From Lachnospiraceae bacterium (GTDB lineage Bacteria > Bacillota > Clostridia > Lachnospirales > Lachnospiraceae), in NCBI GenBank assembly GCA_019423745.1, contig JAHZAV010000007.1, positions 38,082-102,081 of the forward strand: a stretch of 64,000 bases of DNA, read 5' to 3'. The notes beneath the pieces were generated by a model. The model ran no database searches. It was not told the origin of the DNA and saw only the letters and a program-made list of their open reading frames with translations. The first letter of the stretch is position 1. The number at the start of each line of letters is the position of its first letter. This document shows positions 38,528 through 47,966 of this stretch, in pieces. Position numbers and translations under genes: made by a program.

Positions 38528-39628
38528 CTATAATTCTGTATAATTAATTCCGGTATTTTTATCAAAGAAATGCATTTTTGACGGCATAAACACGAAATCG
38601 ATCTGATCTCCAATCTGGCTAATCTCATACTTGGATACACGGGCAACTGCCTGACATCCACCAAAGTCAAAATAGAGATTATTTTCATTTCCCATAACTT
38701 CTGTCTCTGTAATAACCGCATGTTGAGCATTATCACCATTGAGATCCATATTTTGGGCATCCATCTTAATGTCTTCTCCACGAATACCAAGGATCATTTC
38801 TCCTTGTCGTCCATTCAGTTTTCTGTACATTCCTTCTGACAGTGTAATTTCATTTCCATCACTGAATCTGACCCTGTCTCCTTCTACAATGACATCAAAG
38901 AAGTTCATCTGTGGAGAACCGATAAATCCTGCCACAAACTGATTCTTTGGATGATCATAAAGCTCCATTGGTTTTCCAACTTGCTGAATAATTCCATCTT
39001 TCATAATTACAATACGGTCAGCCATCGTCATTGCCTCTACCTGATCATGTGTAACATAAATGGTAGTTGCTCCAAGTTCTCTGTGAAGCTTACTGATTTC
39101 AGTCCTCATGCTGACACGTAGTTTCGCATCCAGATTTGACAGCGGCTCATCCATAAGGAACAATTTCTGATTTTTAACAATTGCACGTCCCAATGCAACT
39201 CTCTGTCTCTGCCCTCCGGAAAGATTTTTTGGTTTACGGTAACGGTATTCTTCCAGCCCGAGAATATCAATTGCCCAGTCTACTTTCTTCTTGATCTGCT
39301 CTGCCGGCATCTTCATATTTTTCAGTCCGTATCCAATATTTTTTTCAACTGTCATGTGCGGATACAATGCATAGTTCTGGAAAACCATAGCAATTCCACG
39401 GTCTCTTGGAGCCATCTCATTCACTTTCTTTCCGTCTATGTAAAGCTCTCCTCCTGTAATCTCTTCAAACCCAGCAATCATACGTAATGTGGTAGACTTT
39501 CCACATCCGGAAGGTCCGACAAAAGCAATGAATTCTTTCTCTTCAATATTCAAATTAAAATTTTCTACTGTATTTTTATTTGATCCTGGATACATTTTAC
39601 ATATATTTTTAAATTCTATAAAGCTCAT
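38528..39628 (-). CDS. Sugar ABC transporter ATPase (MsmK/UgpC type)
   Basis: 366 residues. Walker A FVGPSGCGKSTTLRMI, Q-loop MVFQNYALYPHM, signature NLSGGQRQRVALGRAI, Walker B LFLMDEPLSNLD, H-switch TIYVTHDQVEAM, then the C-terminal TOBE/regulatory domain. The ATG of MSFIEFKNICK follows GGAAGGAT. It powers the two permeases encoded upstream. Carried with its own ATPase, the island importer is self-sufficient. Confidence 0.93.
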   Translation of the reverse strand: MSFIEFKNICKMYPGSNKNTVENFNLNIEEKEFIAFVGPSGCGKSTTLRMIAGFEEITGGELYIDGKKVNEMAPRDRGIAMVFQNYALYPHMTVEKNIGYGLKNMKMPAEQIKKKVDWAIDILGLEEYRYRKPKNLSGGQRQRVALGRAIVKNQKLFLMDEPLSNLDAKLRVSMRTEISKLHRELGATTIYVTHDQVEAMTMADRIVIMKDGIIQQVGKPMELYDHPKNQFVAGFIGSPQMNFFDVIVEGDRVRFSDGNEITLSEGMYRKLNGRQGEMILGIRGEDIKMDAQNMDLNGDNAQHAVITETEVMGNENNLYFDFGGCQAVARVSKYEISQIGDQIDFVFMPSKMHFFDKNTGINYTEL

Positions 39629-39632
39629 TTTT

Positions 39633-40484
39633 TTATCCTTCCTTTGAACCTGTTGATGTAACACCCTCTACAATCTGCTTTGAGAACAACGAATAAATAA
39701 TAATAACCGGTATCGTAACAAGAGTAATAACTGCCAGCGTCTGTCCCATTGTTGTATTTTCATTCGATGTAATTGAATTAAGACCAATCTGTGCTGTCAA
39801 AAGATCGCTTGACGTAAATACAAGTGATGGCCACAGATAGTCATTCCATACATTCAGAAACGTAAATACACTGACTGTTGCCACAACTGTTTTTGACATG
39901 GGCAAGACCATAGTAAAAAAGTATTTCACCGGCCCGCAGAAATCAAGTTGTGCCGCTTCATAAATGTCATCCGGCAAACTGACGAATACCTGGCGGAAAA
40001 GAAAAATATTAAATGGATTCACAATCAACGGCAAAATATATCCCACGATTGTATTAAGAAGTCCCGCCTTTGCAATAATCAGGAAATGAATCGTTATAAC
40101 TGTCTCTGTAGGTATAATCAGCAGCATGATAATAATAAGAAGCCACTGCTCACGAAATGGAAAATCTATTTTTGCCAGAGCATAACCAGCAAGACCGTTT
40201 ACTACAATACTCAATATAATAAGAATTGCCGCATACAGAAGTGTATTTCCCATGTATCTTAGAAAATTTGTGTCCGTGATAATAGAAACATAGTTGTCAA
40301 AGAAATTCCCATCCAACGCTGGTGGAATAAATGCCGCTATGGAATTCATGTCCGCTGTAATAGCCGCATCTCCTTTAAAAGAGTTGGCAAGCATCCAGAT
40401 GACCGGAAACAGAAAAAAGATGGAAAGAATCAGCAATATTGCTACAAGAATCCAATTAAACCGTTTTTGCTTTTTTGTGAACAT
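39633..40484 (-). CDS. Sugar ABC transporter permease (MalG type)
   Basis: 283 residues with six membrane segments. N-terminal LVAILLILSIFFLFPVIWML, and the EAA loop DDIYEAAQLDFCGPVKYFFTMVLPMSK, which contacts the ATPase. C-terminal VTSTGSKEG. Overlaps the MalF-type gene by 29 nt. Confidence 0.92.
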   Translation of the reverse strand: MFTKKQKRFNWILVAILLILSIFFLFPVIWMLANSFKGDAAITADMNSIAAFIPPALDGNFFDNYVSIITDTNFLRYMGNTLLYAAILIILSIVVNGLAGYALAKIDFPFREQWLLIIIMLLIIPTETVITIHFLIIAKAGLLNTIVGYILPLIVNPFNIFLFRQVFVSLPDDIYEAAQLDFCGPVKYFFTMVLPMSKTVVATVSVFTFLNVWNDYLWPSLVFTSSDLLTAQIGLNSITSNENTTMGQTLAVITLVTIPVIIIYSLFSKQIVEGVTSTGSKEG

Positions 40485-41355
40485 TTTTTCTTTCCTCCTT
40501 ATCCTTTGTCAACTTATTCTGTATGATCGTAAGAATAACGACAAATACGGTAAATACAATAGCCATAGTAGATGCAAGTCCCATTTCCCAGTTAACCGTA
40601 CCTGTTTCATAAATATCATATACGATCGTGTAAGTGGAATGATCCGGACCTCCTCCGGTCATGACCATTGGCTGTACCAACATACGGAACGCCCCAATCG
40701 TAACGGTAATAAATACAAAGACACACAACGGCTTCAATTCCGGAAGCGTAATATCTTTAAACTTCTGCCAGCCACTTGCATGATCCATCTCCGCCGCCTC
40801 ATAAAGGGCCGGATTAATATTCTGCAAACCGCCCAGGAAAATAATCATCTGATATCCTACTCCCTGCCATACACTCATAATCGCAATAGATGGCAGTGCC
40901 TGATCAGCACTGTGAATAAATGGCTGCGCATCTATGCCAATATTTGCAAGTATAGTGTTCAGTATACCCTCCGGACTATAGATCTGCATCCACAAGGTGG
41001 ATACAACTGCCAGAGACATAACTACAGGTACAAAAAAAGCAACTTTAAAATACTTTTTACAATGTGCCGCCTTATTGATCGCTAATGCCAACAAAAGCGC
41101 TCCTCCACACTGCAGCGGAACAATGATAATCACAAATTTGACTGTATTTAAAAACGACTGTACAAAAAGATCGTCTTTAAATATATTAATATAATTTTCC
41201 AGCCCTACAAAATGTGTCAACTCTGGATTCAATGCAAAATAATCTGTAAAGCTGAATCCAAATGTCAACAGCATGGGCAGAAACAAAAACAGAGTAAGCA
41301 AGATAAGGGCCGGTCCAAAAAATGCCATACCCATAATTGAATTTTTCTTTTTCAT
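40456..41355 (-). CDS. Sugar ABC transporter permease (MalF type)
   Basis: 299 residues, six membrane segments (GPALILLTLFLFLPMLLTFG at the start) with EAA loop PALYEAAEMDHASGWQKFKDITLPELK. Forms the membrane channel with the MalG-type partner. Starts 3 nt after the binding-protein stop. Confidence 0.92.
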   Translation of the reverse strand: MKKKNSIMGMAFFGPALILLTLFLFLPMLLTFGFSFTDYFALNPELTHFVGLENYINIFKDDLFVQSFLNTVKFVIIIVPLQCGGALLLALAINKAAHCKKYFKVAFFVPVVMSLAVVSTLWMQIYSPEGILNTILANIGIDAQPFIHSADQALPSIAIMSVWQGVGYQMIIFLGGLQNINPALYEAAEMDHASGWQKFKDITLPELKPLCVFVFITVTIGAFRMLVQPMVMTGGGPDHSTYTIVYDIYETGTVNWEMGLASTMAIVFTVFVVILTIIQNKLTKDKEERKNVHKKAKTV

Positions 41356-41358
41356 CTT

Positions 41359-42681
41359 TTATTCCCTCGTATAACGTTCCAGTTTCAAATTGATTCGTTC
41401 TACAGCTTTGTCAAGTTCCTCATTGACGTCCTTTCCACTTAGCGCCGTACTTTCCAATACTTCTTGAAAACTGGTACTTACCTGTGGATAGACCGGTGTT
41501 TTCGGTCTGGGATGTCCATATGTACTTAACTGGTTATAGAGAAAGCTGTAATTTTCATCTGTCTGAAAGACATCAATATTTTCAAATGCCTCATATGTTG
41601 ATGGAAAGTTCTTTGTCATCTCCCAGATTCTAATACCACTTTCCACCCCGCTCATCCATTTGACTAATTCTGTAGCTCCTTCAATATCTTCGGTTTCCGT
41701 AGAAGCCGCAAATGCCCAGGAACCTGTCGGTGTATAAGTATCCCCGTCCCAGTTATCATTTACAATGTACGGAGCCACTCCAAGATTGAGGTCTGGGTAG
41801 CTTGTATACACGGTGTTAACCTCCCAGGCTCCATCAAACTTAAAGGCTGCTCTGCCACTTTCAAACAAATGATCAATGGGGGCCTCTGACATATAACCAT
41901 CCTCTACAATCGTTCGAAAATATTCCATGGCTTCTTCTGTCTGTTCTGAATTAAAATATCCATCAACAGCTAATCCATCTTCGCTGACAAGCTCACCTCC
42001 CCCAGACCAGACAAAGGGTGCATAATAATAGATGCTTGATTCGCCAACCGGAAAGGTCATATCTAGTGGATAGCCATTCTTTTCTTCCATAAGAGGTTTC
42101 AGTTTTTCCAAAATTTGCAAAAATTCTGACCAGGTCCATGGATGATCCGCATCCGGGATCTCAATCCCGGCCTCCTCTATGATATCTTTATTGTAGTAAA
42201 ATCCAACGCTTGACTCCATGACTCCAAGGGCATACAGATCCCCGTTTACTGTCCCCTGTTCTATAATAGAAGGCAAGTACTCTGCCTCTTCTTCCTCCGT
42301 CAGATCTGCAAGCGGCTGGATGATACCGTTTGCAGCATAAGCAGATATATTAGGGCCATCAACCGTAAGCACATCCGGCAGCCCCCCTGCCATGACAGAT
42401 GCATTTACCTTATCGGAATATCCACCTCCACTGTCGTTTCGCGGCACAAACTCAATATCTGCAAAATACTGCCCGTCATAAGCTTCATTAAAACTTTCCA
42501 CTGATTGTTTGTATGCCTGTCCTTCCTCCGTATCCTCAATCGAATGTACCCAGATGGAAAGATATTTCTCTCCTTCATCATATCCTGCAATATCCCCCGG
42601 AGCCGGATCTTTCTGCTGGCATCCTGCAAGGCTGATAGCTACCAGAAGCGTTCCTGTCAGGCACAGCAAGCGTTTTCTCAT
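41359..42681 (-). CDS. Sugar ABC transporter substrate-binding lipoprotein
   Basis: 440 residues. Lipoprotein signal peptide with lipobox LAGC (LLCLTGTLLVAISLAGCQQ), then a family-1 sugar binding fold: VLTVDGPNISAYAANGIIQPL, YNKDIIEEAGIEIPD, FVWSGGGELVSEDG, GRAAFKFDGAWEV. First gene of the operon; its promoter region carries LacI-type operators. Confidence 0.93.
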   Translation of the reverse strand: MRKRLLCLTGTLLVAISLAGCQQKDPAPGDIAGYDEGEKYLSIWVHSIEDTEEGQAYKQSVESFNEAYDGQYFADIEFVPRNDSGGGYSDKVNASVMAGGLPDVLTVDGPNISAYAANGIIQPLADLTEEEEAEYLPSIIEQGTVNGDLYALGVMESSVGFYYNKDIIEEAGIEIPDADHPWTWSEFLQILEKLKPLMEEKNGYPLDMTFPVGESSIYYYAPFVWSGGGELVSEDGLAVDGYFNSEQTEEAMEYFRTIVEDGYMSEAPIDHLFESGRAAFKFDGAWEVNTVYTSYPDLNLGVAPYIVNDNWDGDTYTPTGSWAFAASTETEDIEGATELVKWMSGVESGIRIWEMTKNFPSTYEAFENIDVFQTDENYSFLYNQLSTYGHPRPKTPVYPQVSTSFQEVLESTALSGKDVNEELDKAVERINLKLERYTRE

Positions 42682-42727
42682 ATTGTCTCCTCCTTTTTAT
42701 AGTTAGACTTCTATATATCCCCGTCGA

Positions 42728-42875
42728 GTTACCGGTTAAGTAACCGGTTCCTTTAATGCAATCATAGTCTTTTACAGGCATATTGTCAACAAAAAAAAAT
42801 ACTTTCAGCATATGTAATATGATTCGCCTTTAAAATCTGTGCACCTTTCACAAAACCGGTTTTGTTACCGGTTAC
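42728..42875. promoter_or_regulatory. Cluster of LacI-type operators (TTACCGGTTA / AACCGGTT)
   Basis: Palindromic ACCGGT cores at about 42730-42738, 42742-42749, 42853-42862 and 42865-42874, in two pairs flanking the divergent promoters of the sugar operon (minus) and the LacI gene (plus). The pairs are about 120 bp apart, which could allow looping. The CCGG-centred palindrome is typical of LacI-family sites. The gap 42682-42966 holds nothing else evident. Confidence 0.75.
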
Positions 42876-42966
42876 TTTATTGATTATCTTCCGACAAGTC
42901 TGCTATACTATATTCGTATTTACATTTAATAAATACTAGTAATTCCACAAGAAAAGGAAGACTTAT

Positions 42967-43992
42967 ATGAAATCTAAAAAAGTAACTTTTGCAGATATCG
43001 CTGCATATACAAATTTTTCAAAAACTACAATTTCAAGATATTTCAATAATCCAGATTCCCTTACTCTTGAAAATCAGCAAAAAATTGCTGATGCTCTTGT
43101 TGCACTTGATTACAAAGAGAATAAAGTAGGAAGAATTCTTGCCAGCGGAAAGACAGAATTTGTGGGAATCATTATTCCTAATCTTTATATGCACTATTAC
43201 TCTGAAATGCTCAATCAGATTCTTGCCACTTATGAAACATACGGTTACAAATTTCTAGTATTTGCAGGAAATGCCAAGGCTGATGTAGAACGTCGATATA
43301 TAGAAGAGCTTCTTTCTTACAATATTGAAGGTATGATTATTTTAAGCCCTACGATCCCCTCGGAAGAGCTTGCCTCCTATCAGGTGCCAGTTGTGGGAAT
43401 TGAGCGGGAAGACAAATATATTTCAAGTGTAAATACGGACAACTATATGGGGGGAGTTCAGGCAGCCAGCCTATTGAAAAAAAGTGGCTGTGATCTTCTT
43501 GTTCATGTGAATTCTAAAATGGCTGATTACGTCCCTGCCTTCGGTCGAATTCGTGGGTTTTTGGATGTTTGCAAAGAATCAAAAATGCCTTATGAAATGA
43601 TCTATGATAATCTTGGAAATACCTTTGAAGAAAATAGAGCGCGAATCCTAAAACTGGCCGATTACTTGGAAGAAAAGTATCCAGATCAGAAAAAAGGAAT
43701 TTTTATGCCCAATGATACGCATGCCAATGTTCTTCTCAATATTCTGTTTCAGAGATATGGAAAACTTCCAGACACCTATCAAATCGTAGGATTCGATAAT
43801 TCTCCTATCTCACGTGAAGCCGTAATTCCCACAAGTACGGTTGGGCAGCAGATTCCTGTCATCGCAAATGAAGCGATGGAGATTCTTTCCATACAAATGA
43901 ATGAACGTAAAAAACGCAAACCAGAACTTCCAACAGCCCCCATTCATAAAGTTATTCCTCCGATTTTAATCCGTCGGGAAACTACAGCCTAG
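42967..43992 (+). CDS. LacI-family transcriptional regulator
   Basis: 341 residues: N-terminal helix-turn-helix (VTFADIAAYTNFSKTTISRYFNNP) and hinge helix (KVGRILASGKTEFVGIIIPN), then a periplasmic-binding-like sugar sensor (MPNDTHANVLLNILFQRYG, IVGFDNSPISREAVIPTSTV). Divergent from the sugar operon and surely its repressor through the CCGG palindromes. Confidence 0.93.
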   Translation: MKSKKVTFADIAAYTNFSKTTISRYFNNPDSLTLENQQKIADALVALDYKENKVGRILASGKTEFVGIIIPNLYMHYYSEMLNQILATYETYGYKFLVFAGNAKADVERRYIEELLSYNIEGMIILSPTIPSEELASYQVPVVGIEREDKYISSVNTDNYMGGVQAASLLKKSGCDLLVHVNSKMADYVPAFGRIRGFLDVCKESKMPYEMIYDNLGNTFEENRARILKLADYLEEKYPDQKKGIFMPNDTHANVLLNILFQRYGKLPDTYQIVGFDNSPISREAVIPTSTVGQQIPVIANEAMEILSIQMNERKKRKPELPTAPIHKVIPPILIRRETTA

Positions 43993-44044
43993 ATTTTTCT
44001 TATACCAACCAATATAAAATCGAAAGATAAGTATCCAAGTGTAA

Positions 44045-44086
44045 AAAGGGTGAAAAGGTTATAAACTACATACCTTTTCGCCCCTT
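44045..44086. terminator. Bidirectional terminator
   Basis: A 14-bp near-perfect stem (AAAGGGTGAAAAGG with CCTTTTCGCCCCTT) and T-run TTTCTTTTTT. Separates the LacI gene from the convergent serine recombinase. Confidence 0.75.
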
Positions 44087-44092
44087 TCTTTT

Positions 44093-45667
44093 TTATAATA
44101 AATAAGGAAAGTGATACTTAAATCTGATTTCAATGTCGTTATTCCTATACACTATAATCTTATCAATCAGTTCTGTCACTAATTCTCTTGTTATCTCTGA
44201 TAATGTCCCATGAGTTGCCAGGCTTTCGATCCAACTTTGACTGGTTTCTTTTTTTTCTAGTAACCCTGCTTTTTTCTCCTCTGCTTCTTCAAGTTTCTTG
44301 CGGATCAGTTGAGCCTGTTTTTCGTATTCTGCTTTATAATTAAAATATTCTTTCTTATCCAGGATCCCATCCATATAATTTTCATAGGTTTTCTTTTGGT
44401 AGTTTTGAATTCCCTGAAGCTCTTTCTCCCATTGATTCATCCTGCGGATGGTTTCTTCTTGCTGACTTTTCCATCTCTGTTTACAGTCTGCAGCCTTTCG
44501 TAATTCCTGCCTTTCATTTTCATCTAATCCAAATTTTACTTGTCTTTCTACCTCACTTTTCACAATAGTATCCAGAATTTTCTTTTTGAGAAAATGGGAG
44601 CAACAAACGGTATTCCCTTTTTTGTGATAAGAACCACACTCATACCCTTGTCTTCCTGTAACCTTCTGAAAATTGTATCCGCAGTCGCCACAAACAAGAA
44701 CACCTGCATAGGGGTTTACTTTTTTTGCTCCGCCATAAAATCCTGGTGATCGAGATCTTTTTTCCATAATTCTCTGTGCCAGATCAAACGTATCTTCTGA
44801 AATAAGGGGATCATGCATTCCTTCCACGATATACTGTTGTGCTTCCGGTATATAGTGATACTTTTGGATTTTATAGGAAATTTTCTCAGATTTATGCTGT
44901 ACCATTGCTCCCGTATAAACTCGATTTCTTAAAATTGTATGAATGGTAGAATAAGACCATCCTTTTGTGCCAGCTTTTTCCTGGGCATTGAAATAATTCA
45001 GCCCCTGAATTTCTCTTTTGTATTCTGAAGGAGTAAGTACCCCTTCTTCATTCAGTTTTTTTGCAATCCCCCCTTTGGAATATCCTTCCAAATACATGTA
45101 AAAAATTTTGCGTACTATCTTTGCTGATTCTTGATCTATAAGAAAATGATGCTTATCCTTCGGATCTTTCATATATCCATATGGAGCAAAAGCGGACATA
45201 AATTGTCCCCTCTTTTTCTGCGCCGAAAGCGCTCCTTTGATCTTCTTTGAAATATCACGGCTGTACATATCATTAAACAGTGTCTTAAATTGAGCCAATT
45301 CTTCATTGCTATGAGAATCAGAATCCACACCATCCAAAATTGCAACGTACCGAATACCAAGGGAGGGAAAAACCCGTTCTATATAATTGCTGGTTTCGAT
45401 GTGTTCACGTCCAAGCCGGGAAATATCTTTTGTAATTACTCCCTGGATTTTCCCCTTGTAAATATCTTCCATCATTCTCTGAAATTCCGGCCGATTTGCA
45501 AAATAAAGGCCAGAATATCCATCATCAATATAGATATCCCCTATTTCCATATCTTCCGCCTTATTCACATACTCCCGGATCAGCTTTATCTGATTTTCAA
45601 TGCTCTCACTGATTTTATTTTCTCCATCCTCCTTCGATAAACGGCAATAAGCTGCCATATAGTACAT
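44093..45667 (-). CDS. Large serine recombinase (TnpX-like)
   Basis: 524 residues. Resolvase domain with catalytic Ser11 in YMAAYCRLSKEDGE, GVITKDISRLGRE and FKTLFNDMYSRDISKKIK; recombinase domain EGYSKGGIAKKLNEEGVLTP; zinc ribbon CGDCGYN ... CGSYHKKGNTVC; long coiled coil and ELIDKIIVYRNNDIEIRFKY end. The C-terminal phrase is typical of TnpX/Tn4451-type recombinases. It is in the middle of the island, so it may mark a nested or older element. Confidence 0.92.
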   Translation of the reverse strand: MYYMAAYCRLSKEDGENKISESIENQIKLIREYVNKAEDMEIGDIYIDDGYSGLYFANRPEFQRMMEDIYKGKIQGVITKDISRLGREHIETSNYIERVFPSLGIRYVAILDGVDSDSHSNEELAQFKTLFNDMYSRDISKKIKGALSAQKKRGQFMSAFAPYGYMKDPKDKHHFLIDQESAKIVRKIFYMYLEGYSKGGIAKKLNEEGVLTPSEYKREIQGLNYFNAQEKAGTKGWSYSTIHTILRNRVYTGAMVQHKSEKISYKIQKYHYIPEAQQYIVEGMHDPLISEDTFDLAQRIMEKRSRSPGFYGGAKKVNPYAGVLVCGDCGYNFQKVTGRQGYECGSYHKKGNTVCCSHFLKKKILDTIVKSEVERQVKFGLDENERQELRKAADCKQRWKSQQEETIRRMNQWEKELQGIQNYQKKTYENYMDGILDKKEYFNYKAEYEKQAQLIRKKLEEAEEKKAGLLEKKETSQSWIESLATHGTLSEITRELVTELIDKIIVYRNNDIEIRFKYHFPYLL

Positions 45668-45686
45668 CTTATTCCCCCTTTTCTAA

Positions 45687-45932
45687 TTAATCAGATAGTT
45701 CTCTCTTATTTACCCTTACTGAACTTTCCATGGATTTTTCATTTACTCGCTCTGTCAGATTTTTTAAACATTGAAACAAAGTCTTATTTTCGGAAAAATG
45801 TAACCGTATCTGGTATCCCTTATACTCGTAACTGATCTCTGCACTTTTACAATCGTATTCTTGTAAATCCAAATCATCTATATTTAAATTTTCTTCTATT
45901 CTTCCCCCATGCTCCTGCGAAACAGATGACAT
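45687..45932 (-). CDS. Small protein upstream of the recombinase
   Basis: 81 residues, acidic, MSSVSQEHGGRIEENLNIDD, then EISYEYKGYQIRLHFSENK and a helical end. It ends 19 nt before the recombinase start and is probably a conserved partner in this type of element, perhaps a directionality or accessory factor; that role is inference. Confidence 0.6.
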   Translation of the reverse strand: MSSVSQEHGGRIEENLNIDDLDLQEYDCKSAEISYEYKGYQIRLHFSENKTLFQCLKNLTERVNEKSMESSVRVNKRELSD

Positions 45933-46032
45933 ATCTATTTATGAATCCTTCCCCTTAGCTTCCTTTCTACATTCTATGCTGCAGGATTGTCCAAAAATTG
46001 CTTTCACATAAATTTTTCTTCCCCTTATTTAC

Positions 46033-46604
46033 ATGTTTCATGTGCTCCGTATGTATTGCCAAAGCACCCCCATTGCAACGGCTCTTAAAACTTTAAAAAC
46101 CTGGAATAAGCGAGCCTTATACGCAAGCCGGAACCCTCTGCAAATCATCAATAACAGAATAGCTCTTTTACATATTCATCATTTTATTTTCCATCCCCTA
46201 CAGCGCCTTGCAGAATCTGAACAATATCATTTACTCTATTCTTCCATCGAAGATATCCCTGCCATTGCAGACAAGCTGCGCTATATAAGACACATGAAAT
46301 GTTTAGGCCAAAAAGCTATGAAAATCCTGATTTTGAACAATTCCCTGTTAAAGATTTAGAAAAACTCGCTGATTTTTATCACTTGAAAATACCCGAACTA
46401 TTAGATACCTATCATCTCTTTTTATATCAACACCAAATTTCCTCGCTAAAATCTTTTCGCAAAGACAATTCACTGACTCAGCAACAACTTGCAAACATTT
46501 TAGGTATATCAAGAACTACTTTACAATGTTGGGAAAACGGCTATCGAAATCTCCCAAAATATATTTATAAAAAACTTCTTGAATCCGGTATGAAAATCAT
46601 TTGA
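46033..46604 (+). pseudogene. HTH (XRE-like) gene, apparently frameshifted
   Basis: Two overlapping frames look like one protein. The first (46033-46359) ends its sensible part at IPAIADKLRYIRH; the second continues as EMFRPKSYENPDFEQFPVKD and closes with a helix-turn-helix (LKSFRKDNSLTQQQLANILGISRTTLQCWENGYRNLP). The switch is near 46299, at CACATGAAATG. The second frame alone (from ATG 46299, 101 residues) could still be made but lacks a ribosome site. Either a decayed regulator or an unusual frameshift. Confidence 0.55.
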
Positions 46605-46772
46605 TTTCCTATTCATTTAATTATTTTTAACACAACGGACAAATGTTTCTTCTTGTCCTCTCCTGCCCTTTTCCCTTTTTTAGCGAAGCCGGGTTAGCGG
46701 AACAGTTTCTTTTGTCTTATTTTTCAAATAAAGGCTTCTGAAAGATAAGTCTATTTCTCTTACAACAAAAGA

Positions 46773-46795
46773 CTGGCAGTATGTGATACCGCCAG
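46773..46795. terminator. Hairpin CTGGCAGTAT/ATACCGCCAG
   Basis: 10-bp stem with one mismatch and a 3-nt loop in the gap between the HTH remnant and the small minus-strand gene. It resembles the terminator at 34956. Apart from this the stretch 46605-46809 holds nothing evident. Confidence 0.4.
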
Positions 46796-46809
46796 CCTTC
46801 TACTCGCCT

Positions 46810-46977
46810 CTAAGTCAGCATTTCATCAATTCTTTTTATAATCATCTTCTTTTGTTCCTGTGAACACTGAAGTCTTTCTATATAGGAATATATGTATTCA
46901 CTATGAGTTTCTGCTACTGCTTTTCTCAAAGCACTGATGTCCTGCTTATCTTTCGGATAATGCACGACAATCTTCAT
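46810..46977 (-). CDS. Small hypothetical protein (55 residues)
   Basis: MKIVVHYPKDKQDISALRKA, then YIYSYIERLQCSQEQKKMII and a KRIDEMLT end. ATG at 46975-46977 behind AGAGGTAGG. Found by reading the gap. Short proteins with this VVHYPKD start occur in Firmicutes mobile elements. Between it and the Rep remnant (46978-47133) a further short frame MTDEFKKTYKEVQKDMLSN is visible but too short to call. Confidence 0.5.
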   Translation of the reverse strand: MKIVVHYPKDKQDISALRKAVAETHSEYIYSYIERLQCSQEQKKMIIKRIDEMLT

Positions 46978-47133
46978 ATAAACCTACCTCTTCTAACTAT
47001 TTATCATATTGTATTCTATTTTTCTTCCAATATGTCTGATACTTGATTACTTAACATATCCTTTTGAACTTCCTTGTACGTCTTTTTAAATTCATCTGTC
47101 ATAGAGTTAAACTGATTCCATCTATCTTACTCT

Positions 47134-47745
47134 TTACTGCTCACTATTTTCATTATCTAAAATACGCTTTACACAGGCATACCCTTTTCTGCACATATAA
47201 CTTAATCTATCCTTTGGTATAAATAACCTTTTTCCACTTTTGTCCTTAATCAAAACATGCACATGCCACACCCCTTTTTCAGTAGGTTCATAGATTACTA
47301 TATATTCACATGTCGGATAAGCATATTTTAATCTCTTCCAAAAGGCTTTAAAATCTGCAGACACATTCTCACGCCTTTTCATCTCCTCTCCATAAGTTAA
47401 TGTAATATGTAATTCCGATTCACTTCCAGTAAAATTATAATTGATAAGTCTTCTTAAAGTAGTATATGCCTTATTCATGTTCTTCCTCTGATTTTTTACT
47501 GAATGACGAAATTCACATACCTCTCCGGTTCTCAGATTCACATAATGGTCTTTATCCAATCTCTTAATTCCACACTTACGTTGAATTGATTTTTCCATCA
47601 CAGTCATTTCAACAATATGATTTGTAACACATGTAGTTGAAATAGAATCATCCAGAGGAATCCTACCAACCACCTCCTCCCTTGAAATATAAATATTTTT
47701 GCTATGGTTTGTTCGTTGAGTCATAGCAAGACCTACTTTTATCAT
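47134..47745 (-). CDS. HUH Rep-like replication protein, probably truncated
   Basis: 203 residues. The region SELHITLTYGEEMKRRENVSADFKAF... leads to VIYEPTEKGVWHVHVLIKDK, with the HUH-like HVHVLI motif of rolling-circle initiators. Related proteins of Firmicutes elements are 350 residues or more and continue with a long C-terminal part after GYACVKRI; here a stop follows within 10 codons. It is likely a C-terminally truncated initiator left in the island, with doubtful activity. Confidence 0.6.
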   Translation of the reverse strand: MIKVGLAMTQRTNHSKNIYISREEVVGRIPLDDSISTTCVTNHIVEMTVMEKSIQRKCGIKRLDKDHYVNLRTGEVCEFRHSVKNQRKNMNKAYTTLRRLINYNFTGSESELHITLTYGEEMKRRENVSADFKAFWKRLKYAYPTCEYIVIYEPTEKGVWHVHVLIKDKSGKRLFIPKDRLSYMCRKGYACVKRILDNENSEQ

Positions 47746-47966
47746 ATTTCCAAGTTTAGCTTAAGTCCTACTTCTATAAAATGAAAAGAGAGACTCCATT
47801 TCTGAAATCTCTCTCTTCATCTTTATAAAATTGTCAAACTTGTATTTGTCCTTTTAAGAGCAAATCACCAATTAAGCCAAGCGCGCTACCAAAAAATATC
47901 TAGGAAATCTGTAAATATCACTAGGTACTCTTCACAATACTGATTTAACTTCTCAACCTTTAGCAA

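Noticed and set aside
46033..46300. Separate 108-codon gene on the plus strand
   Set aside because: Its end loses sense where the second frame picks up with the expected continuation EMFRPKSYENPDFE, so it is treated as part of one frameshifted gene.
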